From NCBI GenBank assembly GCA_023391425.1, contig JAEWAX010000047.1, positions 1-36,554 on the forward strand: 36,554 nucleotides of DNA, in the 5' to 3' direction. The position numbers and the translations under genes were made by a program. Each line of letters begins with the position of its first letter. Within the stretch, counting starts at the first letter, position 1. Shown here piece after piece: positions 15,780 through 24,840 of the stretch. The stretch comes from Bacillota bacterium. GTDB taxonomy: Bacteria; Bacillota; Clostridia; Acetivibrionales; DSM-1351. The notes under the pieces are model-generated. The model was not told the origin of the DNA. It ran no database searches and worked only from the letters and a program-made list of their open reading frames with translations.

Positions 15780-15954
15780 CTATATATTAAAATCTATCAG
15801 GTAAAGATATTGCCTTTTATTATTATTAGAATATCCTATAATAATTACGCCTATAATATTATTTCTCAAAAAGTTAAATAAATATGAAAAACATGTCAAT
15901 ACTAAGATTATGTGGACTTTTAACCACAGGTTTACTATTTGCAGGAGGGGTTCT

Positions 15955-16755
15955 ATGAAAAGAAAAAAAGTATTGACGATACTATTAATGTTGCTAGTTA
16001 TTTTGTTTACTGTTATGCCGATGGGGACTGGGCAGTTCAAAGTTGAGGCATCAGAAGCTTATCAAAAGGTGGATTCAAGCTCTGGTATAGTTACTGCAGC
16101 AGAAGTAAATTTGCGCACTGGTCCTGCCACAACTTTTGATATAATCTGCAAACTCAAAAAGGACCAGAAGGTTACTGTTATGGGAAAGCTAGGTCCTTGG
16201 TATGCTGTTTATGTAAGCTCAAGTGGCAATGTAGGAGCAATTAACTCACAGTACGTTAAAATTGAAACAGCGAAGACAACAACTACTGACAAGAAAGCAG
16301 CTACAAATGCCAAAAATACTAAAAGTACAACAACGGCTACAACAAAGGCTGCAACTACTGTTTCAAAAGTAAATGATATTTCCTCTGATGAGCAGGCTTT
16401 GTTGGATTTAGTAAACAAAGCAAGAAAGGATGAGGGTTTAAAAGCCCTTGAATTTGATGCTGATTTAGTTAAAGTAGCTAGGCTAAAAGCGAAAGATATG
16501 AAAGATAATAATTATTTTAGTCATACATCAAAATTCTATGGTACACCTTTTGATATGATGAAAAAGTATAAGATCAAGTTTAGCGCTGCTGGTGAGAACA
16601 TTGCTGGTAACCAGACAATAGAAAAAGCTGTGAAAGCGTGGTCTAACGAAAGTGGAAACAATCTTTTTAATAACAAGTTTACTCATACTGGCATTGGAAT
16701 AGTTGACAGTCCCACATATGGAAAACTATTTGTTCAAATGTTTATAAAGAAATAA
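15955..16755 (+). CDS. Secreted SH3b-CAP (SCP/PR-1, YkwD-like) domain protein
   Basis: A 266-aa exported protein. ATG 15955 is set by AGGAGGGG just upstream and gives a signal peptide (KRKK, then a hydrophobic core, residues 1-32). An SH3b domain follows (about 43-102; VNLRTGPATTFDIICKLKK, then GPWYAVYVSSSG), a Thr/Lys/Ala-rich linker (about 103-137), and a C-terminal CAP domain (about 142-266; LLDLVNKARKDEGL, YFSHTSKFYGTPFDMM, AAGENIAGNQTIEKAVKAW). The usual WxNSPGHRxNI is altered to WSNESGNNLFNNKFTHTGIG, losing one conserved His. Likely binds cell wall; exact role unknown. Confidence 0.9.
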   Translation: MKRKKVLTILLMLLVILFTVMPMGTGQFKVEASEAYQKVDSSSGIVTAAEVNLRTGPATTFDIICKLKKDQKVTVMGKLGPWYAVYVSSSGNVGAINSQYVKIETAKTTTTDKKAATNAKNTKSTTTATTKAATTVSKVNDISSDEQALLDLVNKARKDEGLKALEFDADLVKVARLKAKDMKDNNYFSHTSKFYGTPFDMMKKYKIKFSAAGENIAGNQTIEKAVKAWSNESGNNLFNNKFTHTGIGIVDSPTYGKLFVQMFIKK

Positions 16756-16856
16756 GGATTGTCTTGCTGTTGCAACAACTTGTACAAATATAAATAATCA
16801 AATTAAAAAAATGACTGCTAAATCCAAAAACTATTATTGGTTATCTACACGCAAAC

Positions 16857-17095
16857 ATACATGCAAATCCATATGCTCACTTAGTGTAAAATTTGCTATT
16901 CTGTAGCGGCTCACTCTTGGTGTTTTTGTGCCGTCGCATAGCATTCAACATCGTGTTTCAGCTATGCTAAAACCGACATAGTGTCGGTTTTACGGCAAAA
17001 ATACCAATCCTTCGCTGATAGACTTACGCAAATTTTACAATGCGCTTCGCATCTGGATTTGTCAGTATGCTTTTGCTATTTTTACTTTCGCAAAA
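16857..17095. repeat. Multi-branched palindromic element (MITE-like or structured RNA)
   Basis: Nested inverted repeats: outer arms 16857-16876 and 17049-17068 (imperfect); middle arms GTAAAATTTGC (16886-16896) and GCAAATTTTAC (17028-17038), perfect; inner arms 16917-16934 and ACGGCAAAAATACCAA (16992-17007). Two terminal hairpins sit inside: GCATAGC/GCTATGC (16936-16942, 16961-16967) and AAAACCGACA/TGTCGGTTTT (16969-16978, 16982-16991). A small hairpin CTATTTT/AAAATAG follows at about 17076-17098. No ORF is present. It fills most of the gene-free stretch 16756-17206. Confidence 0.8.
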
Positions 17096-17206
17096 TAGTT
17101 TTAAGATTTATCAGTAAATTAATTTTAGAGTGATTATTTAATCGCTATTTGAATAAGATATTGTGTTGTAAAGCAGGATCCAAATTCACAATTTCCAAAC
17201 CAATGC

Positions 17207-18118
17207 CTACAACTTCTGATTTCTTACTGTTTTCTCTAAATCAAATGGTGGATTAATTGAAATTGTCTTGTTCTTCAAGTATTCTAGGTGCTTAGAAGGG
17301 GTTCTGAAATCAAAAGTAAGCTTGCTAGCACAGAGCATTTGATATTTTGCATTGTACTGTTTGTTTTCTACATTGCGGCCATATTTGCCATCACCTATTA
17401 TTGGGTGACCGTAGAAAGCAAGATGTGCACGGATTTGGTGTGTTCTACCAGTGACGAGCTCGACTTCTAATAAGCTTAAACTATCCAGTGTTTTAATAAC
17501 TTTATAGCGAGTTACTATTTGAACTGAATCTGAATCTCTAGATTTTTTATCAGAAATAAAAACTTTACTAATCTTATCATTTTTCTCTAAAAAGTCAGTA
17601 AGCTCAGCTTGCTTCTTTTCCATTCTACCTGAAACAATGCAAGTATAATACTTTTTTATTTCTCTATCTTTAATTTTATTAAGCATAATGTCTAATGTTT
17701 CGGCGTTTTTTGCAATTATAACTAAGCCACTGGTATTCCTATCCAGTCTATGACATAAAGCAATCTCAGAACCATATTGATTCTGAAGTTTATCAATAAG
17801 TGTAGCCTCTTTTTGGTTCTTGTCAGGGTGAACTGGAATGCCTTGGGCCTTATTCACTACCAATAGATTATCATCTTCATATACAACGCTATACCCCTCA
17901 TCATTTTTACCAAAGAGAAAATCGTCAATTATATAAATTTCGATTCTGTCGCCATTTGAGACTAAATAATCTTCTTTTACTCGAATACCATTTACTTTTA
18001 TATCTTTTTTACGAAGTGCTTTAAATAACATACCAGATGACAAATTTGGGAAAAAGTCTCTTATTACTTTGTCAATTTTTTTGCTTTCATGTTTTTCTTC
18101 TGCAGTTACTGTTCTCAT
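17207..18118 (-). CDS. RluC/RluD-family 23S rRNA pseudouridine synthase
   Basis: A 303-aa enzyme isomerising uridines in large-subunit rRNA. An N-terminal S4 RNA-binding domain (about 12-65; IDKVIRDFFPNLSSGMLFKALR, with KVNGIRV) is followed by the PseudoU_synth_2 domain with catalytic Asp in HRLDRNTSGLVIIAKN (D126) and the VTGRTHQIRAHLAFYGHPIIGD motif. Length and motifs fit RluC/D; target positions cannot be told. ATG 18118 follows five bases after the stop of the upstream sugar-nucleotide gene, so the two are co-transcribed; the Shine-Dalgarno-like AAGGAA lies within that gene's end. Confidence 0.92.
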   Translation of the reverse strand: MRTVTAEEKHESKKIDKVIRDFFPNLSSGMLFKALRKKDIKVNGIRVKEDYLVSNGDRIEIYIIDDFLFGKNDEGYSVVYEDDNLLVVNKAQGIPVHPDKNQKEATLIDKLQNQYGSEIALCHRLDRNTSGLVIIAKNAETLDIMLNKIKDREIKKYYTCIVSGRMEKKQAELTDFLEKNDKISKVFISDKKSRDSDSVQIVTRYKVIKTLDSLSLLEVELVTGRTHQIRAHLAFYGHPIIGDGKYGRNVENKQYNAKYQMLCASKLTFDFRTPSKHLEYLKNKTISINPPFDLEKTVRNQKL

Positions 18119-18123
18119 AGTAT

Positions 18124-20562
18124 TTAATTATTCCTTATAATCCTTTCTACTAGGCTGTAATATTTATCGCATAAAGTTTCTGACTCAATGTTTGAATTGC
18201 TTTCTGAAATTATTCTAAAAATTGGTTTATCAGCATCTGGCATTATGAGAACCCAGCCTTGATTAGAATAAAGTTTAATTCCATCTAATAGCTCTATTTT
18301 ATTTCCATTTTGTTCGTTAATAATTGTCCGCATAATTGTGCCTTTTAATTCCCATGGGCAATGGATATCTTTCCTTATGATAAAGAATTCTGGAATTTCT
18401 GATACAATCTCACTAAGAGGAATATTTGACTTACAAATATATTCTATTATCCTAACAAGACCTGCAATAGCATCAAAGCTAAGAACTAATTGCTCAGAGC
18501 TTTTAGTAATACTATCATTAAGAACTTCATCCATTATTGCTTGAGAAGAATTTTTTGTTCTATGTACCTTACTGTTATATTTAAGAGCAAGCTTATCAAT
18601 TACCTCTGAACCTGTAATTGGAGCAAAAAATGTAGAGCCTGGAGTACTCTTAAATATTATTAAAGAGACAAACGCTTGGAATAAATCATCCTTTATAACT
18701 TTACCTGATTTGTCAACTAATATAAGTTTCTCAGCATTCTTATCAATAATTGCAGCAAAATCTGAATTTGTATCTTCAAGTTTAGTGGCTAAAGAATCTA
18801 AATCACTATCAGTTTTATATAAAAAACTGGCTACAGTACAACCCAGACTGTTAAGTGTTGAGATAACGATTGATAGTACAAATTCTGATTGAGAAAAAAC
18901 GCAAACCTTTATATTTTTCTCTCTGATTAAGGCAATATCAATTTTACTATTTATTGAACGCATATAGTAGTTACTAAAATCAGTAATATTATTTAACCTA
19001 CTAATTTGTTCTGCTGAGCATCTTTTAAAATCTTCCTTAAAAAATGAATTTTCAATTTTTCGCTCATTAAGTCGGCTAATAGGAGCACCTCTGGCATCCA
19101 TGAAGTCCACTCTTACCATATTTTCATTGTCAATATCTGTTTTTATATGGATACCGCCTTCAACAGCTAGGAACCCAATAGCGGATCGCGCAATAGGAGT
19201 CAAAAGACTGCTCATATTATAAACTTCAACGCCAACTGACAAAATGCCTGATATAAAGGCATGCTTAAACATTCTGGCAGAATTGGAATTTGTTGAGCTA
19301 ACAACAACTCTAGAACCTATTTTAAATTGCGAACCATAGGCTGCACCTAGTCTTGTTGCGAACTCAGGTGACACATCAACATTAATTATACCTGAAATTC
19401 CATTTTCTCCAAATATCCTATTAGAATGTTTAGATCCCCATATCATGTTCCTATCAATAATGGCAAATGGCTCAATTATTTTTTCTGGCCAAATTTTTAT
19501 ATTAGGCTTTACTATGACTCTTTCATTAATCTTACATCCTTCACCTATAACTGCATTTTCAAATACTGAAACATAATGTTTGAGATTTACATGGTTGCAT
19601 AGAATAGCGCCTCTTAATTCACTTCCATATCCTACATAACAATTATCCCAAATGATACTGCGAACAATAGATACATCGTCCTCTATAATAGTATTGTTTC
19701 CTATGATGGTGTAGTTATCAATTAAAGTACCATTACCAATTTTGCAGTTGTTACCTATTATGCAGGGACCATTAATTTCTGCATTACTTTCAATAGTTGT
19801 ACCAGAACCAACCCAGACATTTTCCTTGATTTGAACTCCGTCGAAAGCTATATTTATTTTTTTGTCAAGAATGTCACAGTGAGATTTTATATAAGACCTA
19901 ATGTCACCAATGTCACACCAATAATCAGACATAACGTATCCAAACATTTTCTTTGAAGAAGATAAAAGAGAAGGAAATATATCACGGCTAAAATCCATAT
20001 TTTTATTAGGTTGAATGTAATTAAAGATTTCAGGTTCAAGTATGTATGTACCAGTATTTACTGTGTCACTGAATATTTCTCCCCAACTTGGTTTTTCAAG
20101 AAAGCCAGTGATGGACCCATCTTCATTCGTTAAAACAATTCCATAATCAAGAGGAAAATCAACTTTAGTCAGTACTAGTGTTGCTATAGACTTTTTTTGC
20201 TTGTGAAACTCAATTGCTTTTGCAATATCCAGATTTGTGATAGAATCCCCACTAATTACAATAAAGGATTCATCTAAAAAACTTTGAGCACTTTTTACTC
20301 CTCCCGCTGTTCCAAGTGGAGTTTCCTCAATAAAATAAGTAATATTAACACCTAAGTTTTTACCATTACCAAAGTAATCCTTAATAAGTTGAGGATGATA
20401 CATCAAGGTAATACCAATATCAGTAATACCAAACTGCTTTAATAAATCAATAGTATGCTCCATAACGGGTTTATTCATTATGGAAACCATCGGTTTTGGC
20501 AAATCGCAAGTAAGAGGTCTGAGTCTAGAGCCTTCTCCACCAGCCATTATAATAGCTTTCAC
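18124..20562 (-). CDS. Mannose-1-phosphate guanylyltransferase / phosphomannomutase-like fusion
   Basis: An 812-aa three-part protein. Residues about 1-230 are an NTP transferase domain (KAIIMAGGEGSRLRPLT, then LPKPMV, and ISGDS) that activates a sugar 1-phosphate; about 240-360 is a left-handed beta-helix of hexapeptide repeats (IIGNNCKIGNGTLIDNYTII type); about 370-812 is a phosphohexomutase-like domain with the serine loop SSTNSNSARMFK. The mutase metal-binding DGDxDR motif is replaced by a segment around AAIIDKNAEKLILVDK, so mutase activity may be lost or altered, as in known relatives. GTG 20562 is chosen because GGGGTGAT precedes it ideally; TTG 20577 lies before the Shine-Dalgarno. First gene of an operon with the pseudouridine synthase. 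Confidence 0.9.
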   Translation of the reverse strand: MKAIIMAGGEGSRLRPLTCDLPKPMVSIMNKPVMEHTIDLLKQFGITDIGITLMYHPQLIKDYFGNGKNLGVNITYFIEETPLGTAGGVKSAQSFLDESFIVISGDSITNLDIAKAIEFHKQKKSIATLVLTKVDFPLDYGIVLTNEDGSITGFLEKPSWGEIFSDTVNTGTYILEPEIFNYIQPNKNMDFSRDIFPSLLSSSKKMFGYVMSDYWCDIGDIRSYIKSHCDILDKKINIAFDGVQIKENVWVGSGTTIESNAEINGPCIIGNNCKIGNGTLIDNYTIIGNNTIIEDDVSIVRSIIWDNCYVGYGSELRGAILCNHVNLKHYVSVFENAVIGEGCKINERVIVKPNIKIWPEKIIEPFAIIDRNMIWGSKHSNRIFGENGISGIINVDVSPEFATRLGAAYGSQFKIGSRVVVSSTNSNSARMFKHAFISGILSVGVEVYNMSSLLTPIARSAIGFLAVEGGIHIKTDIDNENMVRVDFMDARGAPISRLNERKIENSFFKEDFKRCSAEQISRLNNITDFSNYYMRSINSKIDIALIREKNIKVCVFSQSEFVLSIVISTLNSLGCTVASFLYKTDSDLDSLATKLEDTNSDFAAIIDKNAEKLILVDKSGKVIKDDLFQAFVSLIIFKSTPGSTFFAPITGSEVIDKLALKYNSKVHRTKNSSQAIMDEVLNDSITKSSEQLVLSFDAIAGLVRIIEYICKSNIPLSEIVSEIPEFFIIRKDIHCPWELKGTIMRTIINEQNGNKIELLDGIKLYSNQGWVLIMPDADKPIFRIISESNSNIESETLCDKYYSLVERIIRNN

Positions 20563-20664
20563 ACTATCACCCCACAATACTGGTATTTAATTTCTTGTTT
20601 TTGAAATCTATACTAAATATATTCAATATATATTCAATAAATATTATAATAATCCTCTAAATTT

Positions 20665-20928
20665 CTAATCTATTACACCAAAACTCCCTTCAATGACTGA
20701 AAGCGCATTGTTTCTACTGTCTGGGTCAACGTTAATTTCTAATTTCACAACTGTGGATACGATAGCTCCGGGAAATTTTTTCAATACTTGTTTTTGGCTG
20801 ATTCCAACATGAAGTCCAAATTCTGTAGTGTTTAGATGAGCCATAGTTATTCCATTAGATTTTAAATTACACATTGCGTTATTAGCATCATATAAATTTG
20901 TGTATAGTGCTGTAATTTTGTCTTCCAT
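20665..20928 (-). CDS. Small conserved hypothetical protein
   Basis: An 87-aa soluble protein. The start ATG 20928 has GGAGG 9 bases upstream. The N-terminus (ITALYTNLYDANNAMCNLKSNGI) has the beta-alpha look of YflT/general-stress-like or ferredoxin-fold proteins in which a tyrosine-rich strand is followed by a helix, but I do not recognise a named family. No membrane segment. It lies 102 bases upstream of the sugar-nucleotide gene on the same strand and downstream of the GtrA gene. Confidence 0.75.
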   Translation of the reverse strand: MEDKITALYTNLYDANNAMCNLKSNGITMAHLNTTEFGLHVGISQKQVLKKFPGAIVSTVVKLEINVDPDSRNNALSVIEGSFGVID

Positions 20929-21056
20929 GTTTGCTTACCTCCAATATTATAAATACTAATTGTTAATTAGTATTTACAGATTATTAAGAAATAAGCAATT
21001 TAAAATTAGATACATATACCAGTATTAAATTGATAAATCCAAAAAAGAGACTTATA

Positions 21057-21470
21057 TTAATCTTTAAAGGTAAATATTTTATTAAATATAAATCCAATAA
21101 GCGTGTAAAATATCATTCCAAGTAGCTGAGAAATGTCTTTGTTAATGCTTAACTTTTCAACCAAAAGGATAACAAAACCTAACTGAAGCAGATAACATAC
21201 AGCAAAAACTGCTGAAAACCTTAAAAATTGTCTTATTGTTGATGTTTGATTTGCTTTAAAAGTCCAGAATTTGTTCATTATAAAGCTATTGATAAATCCC
21301 GCTACATATCCTACTGCATTTGATGTTTTATAGGACACACCAAAGCCTTTCATTAATACAAATAGAATTATGCCGGTTATTAATGTATTGATTACACCTA
21401 CTAAACCGTATTTAATTATTTGACCAAATTTGTTAATAAATTTATCTTTTAGAATGTTGTAAGTACTCAT
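21057..21470 (-). CDS. GtrA family membrane protein
   Basis: A 137-aa protein with four transmembrane segments and the GtrA signature: IIKYGLVGVINTLI near the N-terminus, NAVGYVAGFINSFIMNKFWTF in the middle and GFIFNKIFTFKD at the C-terminus. GtrA proteins are thought to flip or assist transfer of polyprenyl-linked sugars for surface polysaccharide modification. It lies near the GDP-mannose pyrophosphorylase-like gene, which fits glycan assembly. ATG 21470 has GAAGGAAAA upstream. Own promoter at 21519-21547. Confidence 0.93.
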   Translation of the reverse strand: MSTYNILKDKFINKFGQIIKYGLVGVINTLITGIILFVLMKGFGVSYKTSNAVGYVAGFINSFIMNKFWTFKANQTSTIRQFLRFSAVFAVCYLLQLGFVILLVEKLSINKDISQLLGMIFYTLIGFIFNKIFTFKD

Positions 21471-21518
21471 ATTTTTCCTTCGTTTCTGTATATATATAAT
21501 ACTATGTTAATACATACC

Positions 21519-21547
21519 ATTATAGGCAACTTGGCTATCTTAATCAA
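21519..21547 (-). promoter_or_regulatory. Promoter of the GtrA gene
   Basis: On the minus strand TTGATT (21547-21542), 17-base spacer, perfect TATAAT (21524-21519), about 50 bases before the start codon. Confidence 0.7.
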
Positions 21548-21593
21548 GTTTGTATTTTAAATGGTTTGTGATTGTTTAAATAGGTGGTAATGT

Positions 21594-22271
21594 ATGTCAA
21601 CTAAAAAGAAGAAAATTTCACTTGTTTATGCTTCAAAAGGTGTTATATCTTTTAAAAATGATATTCCACTTCATTTAATGATTGTTATATACATAGCTGC
21701 TTTTATTTTTTTAGCAATAAGACCAGTTAATCAGTTTGAATGGTGGTTTGAAAATCTAGCTTCCATCATTGTAGTAGCATTATTAGCAGGAACATACCGA
21801 AAAAATAGGTTAACCAATTTATCATATGCTAGTATACTAATTTTGCTTGTTCTACATACTCTGGGCGCGCATTATACATATTCGATTTGCCCAATCGGAG
21901 ATTGGATGAAAGTCTTTTTTGGATTTAAGAGAAATAACTTTGACAGGCTTGTAAGCTTTACTTTTGGACTCTTAAGTTCTCTTCCTATGATGGAGATAAT
22001 ATATCGAAAATTCCGTCTTAGATATATTCAAGCTTGCATGCTTTCTAGTGTTTTCATTTTGGCGCTTTTTGCATTTTATGAACTTGCGCGAATGTATTCT
22101 TTAATGGTATTGAGCTCACAGCAAGCAACAATATTTTTAGGATTACAGGGAGATGTATGGGATTGCCAAAATGATATGGCATTAGGACTATTAGGTTCTG
22201 TGATTACTATGGGTGGTTGTATTCTATACAGACTTAGTAAAAAACATAAAATACATATTGTTAAAATCTGA
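21594..22271 (+). CDS. YjdF-like (DUF2238) membrane protein
   Basis: A 225-aa protein with six to seven hydrophobic segments and clear DUF2238 motifs: WWFENLASIIVVALLAGTYR, LSYASILILLVLHTLGAHYTY, IGDWMKVFFGFKRNNFDRL and LQGDVWDCQNDMALGLLG. The His/Asp/Glu-rich pattern is conserved in the family, whose biochemical function is unknown. ATG 21594 has GGTGG 8 bases upstream. Divergent from the GtrA gene. Confidence 0.9.
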   Translation: MSTKKKKISLVYASKGVISFKNDIPLHLMIVIYIAAFIFLAIRPVNQFEWWFENLASIIVVALLAGTYRKNRLTNLSYASILILLVLHTLGAHYTYSICPIGDWMKVFFGFKRNNFDRLVSFTFGLLSSLPMMEIIYRKFRLRYIQACMLSSVFILALFAFYELARMYSLMVLSSQQATIFLGLQGDVWDCQNDMALGLLGSVITMGGCILYRLSKKHKIHIVKI

Positions 22272-22438
22272 AACAATTATAGAACATATTTATTTCTTAG
22301 AGTTTCAATTGAGAGTTGTAGGGAATAATATAAACAGATTTCTAAGATAAATTTGGAGTTTTTACTCACACTAAAGCTTAGAAAACATTACATTTGCTAG
22401 CTACTATATTGAATTTGCTAACCAACAGAGGAGATACA

Positions 22439-23401
22439 ATGATATTTAGACTGGGATTTGTTGCAATGACATTAAGTTTAGAAAATTGTTCACCATCAGG
22501 AACAGTTACTTATGCAACGTATAAAAATCTTAAGGATGAAAATGCAAGGAGAGTAAGGCTTGCACGAATAGCAAAATGTAATATAGAAAACACCTTAAGA
22601 ATACTAAAAAACAGTTATGCGCTAAATATTGAAGTGTATAGAATTACTTCCAAACTGATACCTCTTGCAACCCATGATGCACTAGGTGGTTGGGATTATT
22701 CTACTGAATTCCAGAATGAGTTTAAAACCTTGGGAGATTATATAAAGTCTAAAAATTTTAGAATTAGTGCTCATCCTGATCATTTTACAATTTTGAATCC
22801 CATAAAACCAGAAGTCCTTCAGGCATCGATCAGAGACCTAGAATATCATGTGAATTTGTTTGAAGCGTTAGGACTCTACGATTATAAATATAAGCTAGTG
22901 CTTCATGTCGGTGGGGTATATGGTGATAAAGAAAAAGCTATTGAGAGGTTCAAACAAAATTTTGTAAAGCTTCCTGATAGAATAAGAAAAAGAATAATTT
23001 TAGAGAATGATGATAAATCATTTACAGCTTCCGATGTGTTAGAAATTTGTGAGGAATTATGCATTCCAATGGTAATAGATGTCCATCATCATAATTGCGT
23101 TAATAATGGTGAACAAATAGAGGAGCTCCTACCTAGAATATTTGAAACTTGGGATAAGGAGCCAGAACCTCCCAAAATACACTTTTCAAGTCCAAAAAGT
23201 GATAAAGATTTTAGAAGTCATGCAGATTATATTAACTATGAAGATTTTGTGAAATTTATAAATACTGCAAAAGTATTTGGTAAAGACATAGATATTATGT
23301 TGGAGGTAAAAATGAAAGATAAAGCACTATTAGAGCTTTCAGATAAGCTTGGCCAGACTGAAGGATTAATTCAAATAAATAAGTCAACCTTTAAGATTTG
23401 A
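22439..23401 (+). CDS. uvsE: UV damage endonuclease UvsE/UvdE
   Basis: A 320-aa TIM-barrel, metal-dependent endonuclease that nicks 5' of UV photoproducts and some other lesions, starting alternative excision repair. Seen: RLGFVAMTLSLENCSPSGTVTYATYK at the N-terminus, ISAHPDHFTILNP, VLHVGGVYGDKEKAIERF, RIILENDDKSFTASDVLE and VIDVHHHNC, supplying the His/Glu/Asp metal ligands of the family. Start ATG 22439 has GAGGAG upstream and matches the family N-terminus; the reading from 22394 is only upstream extension. The 22272-22438 gap shows no recognisable site. Confidence 0.94.
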   Translation: MIFRLGFVAMTLSLENCSPSGTVTYATYKNLKDENARRVRLARIAKCNIENTLRILKNSYALNIEVYRITSKLIPLATHDALGGWDYSTEFQNEFKTLGDYIKSKNFRISAHPDHFTILNPIKPEVLQASIRDLEYHVNLFEALGLYDYKYKLVLHVGGVYGDKEKAIERFKQNFVKLPDRIRKRIILENDDKSFTASDVLEICEELCIPMVIDVHHHNCVNNGEQIEELLPRIFETWDKEPEPPKIHFSSPKSDKDFRSHADYINYEDFVKFINTAKVFGKDIDIMLEVKMKDKALLELSDKLGQTEGLIQINKSTFKI

Positions 23402-23523
23402 TAATATTTTTGATGAAATAGGTAAAGAATAAAATTGCAATACCAAGAAACAAAGAATGCGTGGACTGTATTTTGAAATTTGTAAATGGGTAAAATTAAT
23501 CTAATTTTCGAAAGGGTGTTATT

Positions 23524-23661
23524 ATGAACAAAAATAAACCAAAAAGTGATAATGAAAATCTTTCGTTTGATAATGATCAACTAGGAGAAAATAAAAATAA
23601 CAATGGTGGTGGAAAGAAGGAAAGTGGATCTGGCTGTGGCTGTGGTAAGAGTAAAAAATAG
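23524..23661 (+). CDS. 45-aa hydrophilic peptide with GCGCG metal-binding-like tail
   Basis: A short gene with Shine-Dalgarno GGGTG 7 bases before ATG 23524. The product is strongly polar and Asn/Lys-rich, ending GSGCGCGKSKK. CGCG near the C-terminus with flanking Lys suggests metal binding or disulfide/thiol chemistry. It is followed by a strong terminator, which supports a stand-alone small gene. Family not recognised; similar tiny GCGCG proteins occur in Clostridia as far as I recall. Confidence 0.65.
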   Translation: MNKNKPKSDNENLSFDNDQLGENKNNNGGGKKESGSGCGCGKSKK

Positions 23662-23717
23662 TTTGAATGCTATTTTAAGGTAAGCTGTATTTGTAAATAC
23701 TCAAACTAAATGGATTG

Positions 23718-23764
23718 CAAATAAAATGAGAATTGGGGTAATACCCCAATTCTCATTTTATTTG
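23718..23764 (+). terminator. Long perfect hairpin terminator (22-bp stem)
   Basis: Bases 23718-23739 pair without mismatch with 23743-23764 around a three-base loop AAT; the GC-rich tip is GGGGT/ACCCC and the base is A/T-rich, giving T-runs on both strands. It ends the small gene upstream and lies about 30 bases before the PfkB promoter. Confidence 0.85.
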
Positions 23765-23794
23765 AGCACATTATTTCCTTGTATCAAATTTTAA

Positions 23795-23803
23795 TGGTAT
23801 AAT
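23795..23803 (+). promoter_or_regulatory. Extended -10 promoter of the PfkB kinase gene
   Basis: TGGTATAAT: perfect TATAAT (23798-23803) with the TG-N extension; no good -35, as often with extended -10 promoters. About 100 bases before the start codon. Confidence 0.5.
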
Positions 23804-23905
23804 ATAACTCTGATTAAAAGATTAACTGAAGGTACTAGCCCAATACATTTGACGTATATAGCATTTGAGAGAGATTATATTGGGTTAAATGTTTATGGAG
23901 GTATA

Positions 23906-24835
23906 ATGATAACGGTATTGTCCTTAAGCCCTGCTGTAGATAAGATTTATACAATAAATGATTTCTGTGCAGGGGGATTATATAGAGTAAGTAATTGCAT
24001 ACAATCACCTGGAGGTAAAGGAATCAATGTTGCAAGAGTTACAAGAATGCTTAACACTGAAGTAGCAGTCTTAGGCTTTAAGGCTGGTAGCAATGGTCAG
24101 TGGTTGGAGGATAGCCTCATTGATATTGGAGCAGATACACATTTTGTAGAAGTAGAAGGTCAGTCAAGAACAAATAATAATATTATTGATAAAGTTAATA
24201 ATAGAGAAACAGAAATCCTTGAAGAGGGACCAATAATAAGCCAAAACGCATGGACTCAGTTTTTAGACGTGTTCACTCAGCAGATAAAAAACACAAAAGT
24301 GCTTGTTTGTTCAGGAGGACTACCAAAAGGGTTATCAACAGAAACGTATGCAAGGCTTATTGAAGAAGCAAATAAGTTTTGCGTTAAAACAATTCTAGAT
24401 GCTAGCGGGGAAGTACTAAAGCAGGGTATTAAAGCTAAGCCTTATCTGATAAAACCAAATTTACGAGAACTCTCAACCTACTTTGATACACAGTTTACTT
24501 CCGAATCACAGATTGTAAAAGCTTGTAAAGCAATAATTAATGAAGGAGTAAAGGTAGTTGTCACTTCTCTGGGAGAGCAAGGAGCTATATTGGTGACAGA
24601 AAATACTGCATTTAAGGCCTATCCAGTTGATGTAGAGGTGGTAAATACTATAGGCTCTGGAGATTCTATGGTAGCAGGCATAAGTACTGGTATAGAGGGT
24701 AATCTATCAGTAGAAGATTGCTTAAGACTTGGCTGTGCATGTGCTACTTCCAACACAGAATTTATAGAAATTGGAATTATTAATAGCGATAGAGTTGAGC
24801 AATTAAAGCAAAAATTAATTATAACGAGGCAATAG
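23906..24835 (+). CDS. pfkB: 1-phosphofructokinase / hexose phosphate kinase (PfkB family)
   Basis: A 309-aa ribokinase-fold sugar kinase of the FruK/LacC branch. N-terminal ITVLSLSPAVDKIYTINDF, substrate loop GGKGINVARVTRML and ATP/anion-hole signature NTIGSGDSMVAGISTG with catalytic Asp are all present, as is VVTSLGEQGAI. The family phosphorylates fructose 1-phosphate or tagatose 6-phosphate; no transporter or repressor neighbour helps decide. ATG 23906 follows GGAGG by four bases, a short spacing; the longer reading from 23849 has no homologous content. Confidence 0.9.
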   Translation: MITVLSLSPAVDKIYTINDFCAGGLYRVSNCIQSPGGKGINVARVTRMLNTEVAVLGFKAGSNGQWLEDSLIDIGADTHFVEVEGQSRTNNNIIDKVNNRETEILEEGPIISQNAWTQFLDVFTQQIKNTKVLVCSGGLPKGLSTETYARLIEEANKFCVKTILDASGEVLKQGIKAKPYLIKPNLRELSTYFDTQFTSESQIVKACKAIINEGVKVVVTSLGEQGAILVTENTAFKAYPVDVEVVNTIGSGDSMVAGISTGIEGNLSVEDCLRLGCACATSNTEFIEIGIINSDRVEQLKQKLIITRQ

Positions 24836-24840
24836 ATATC

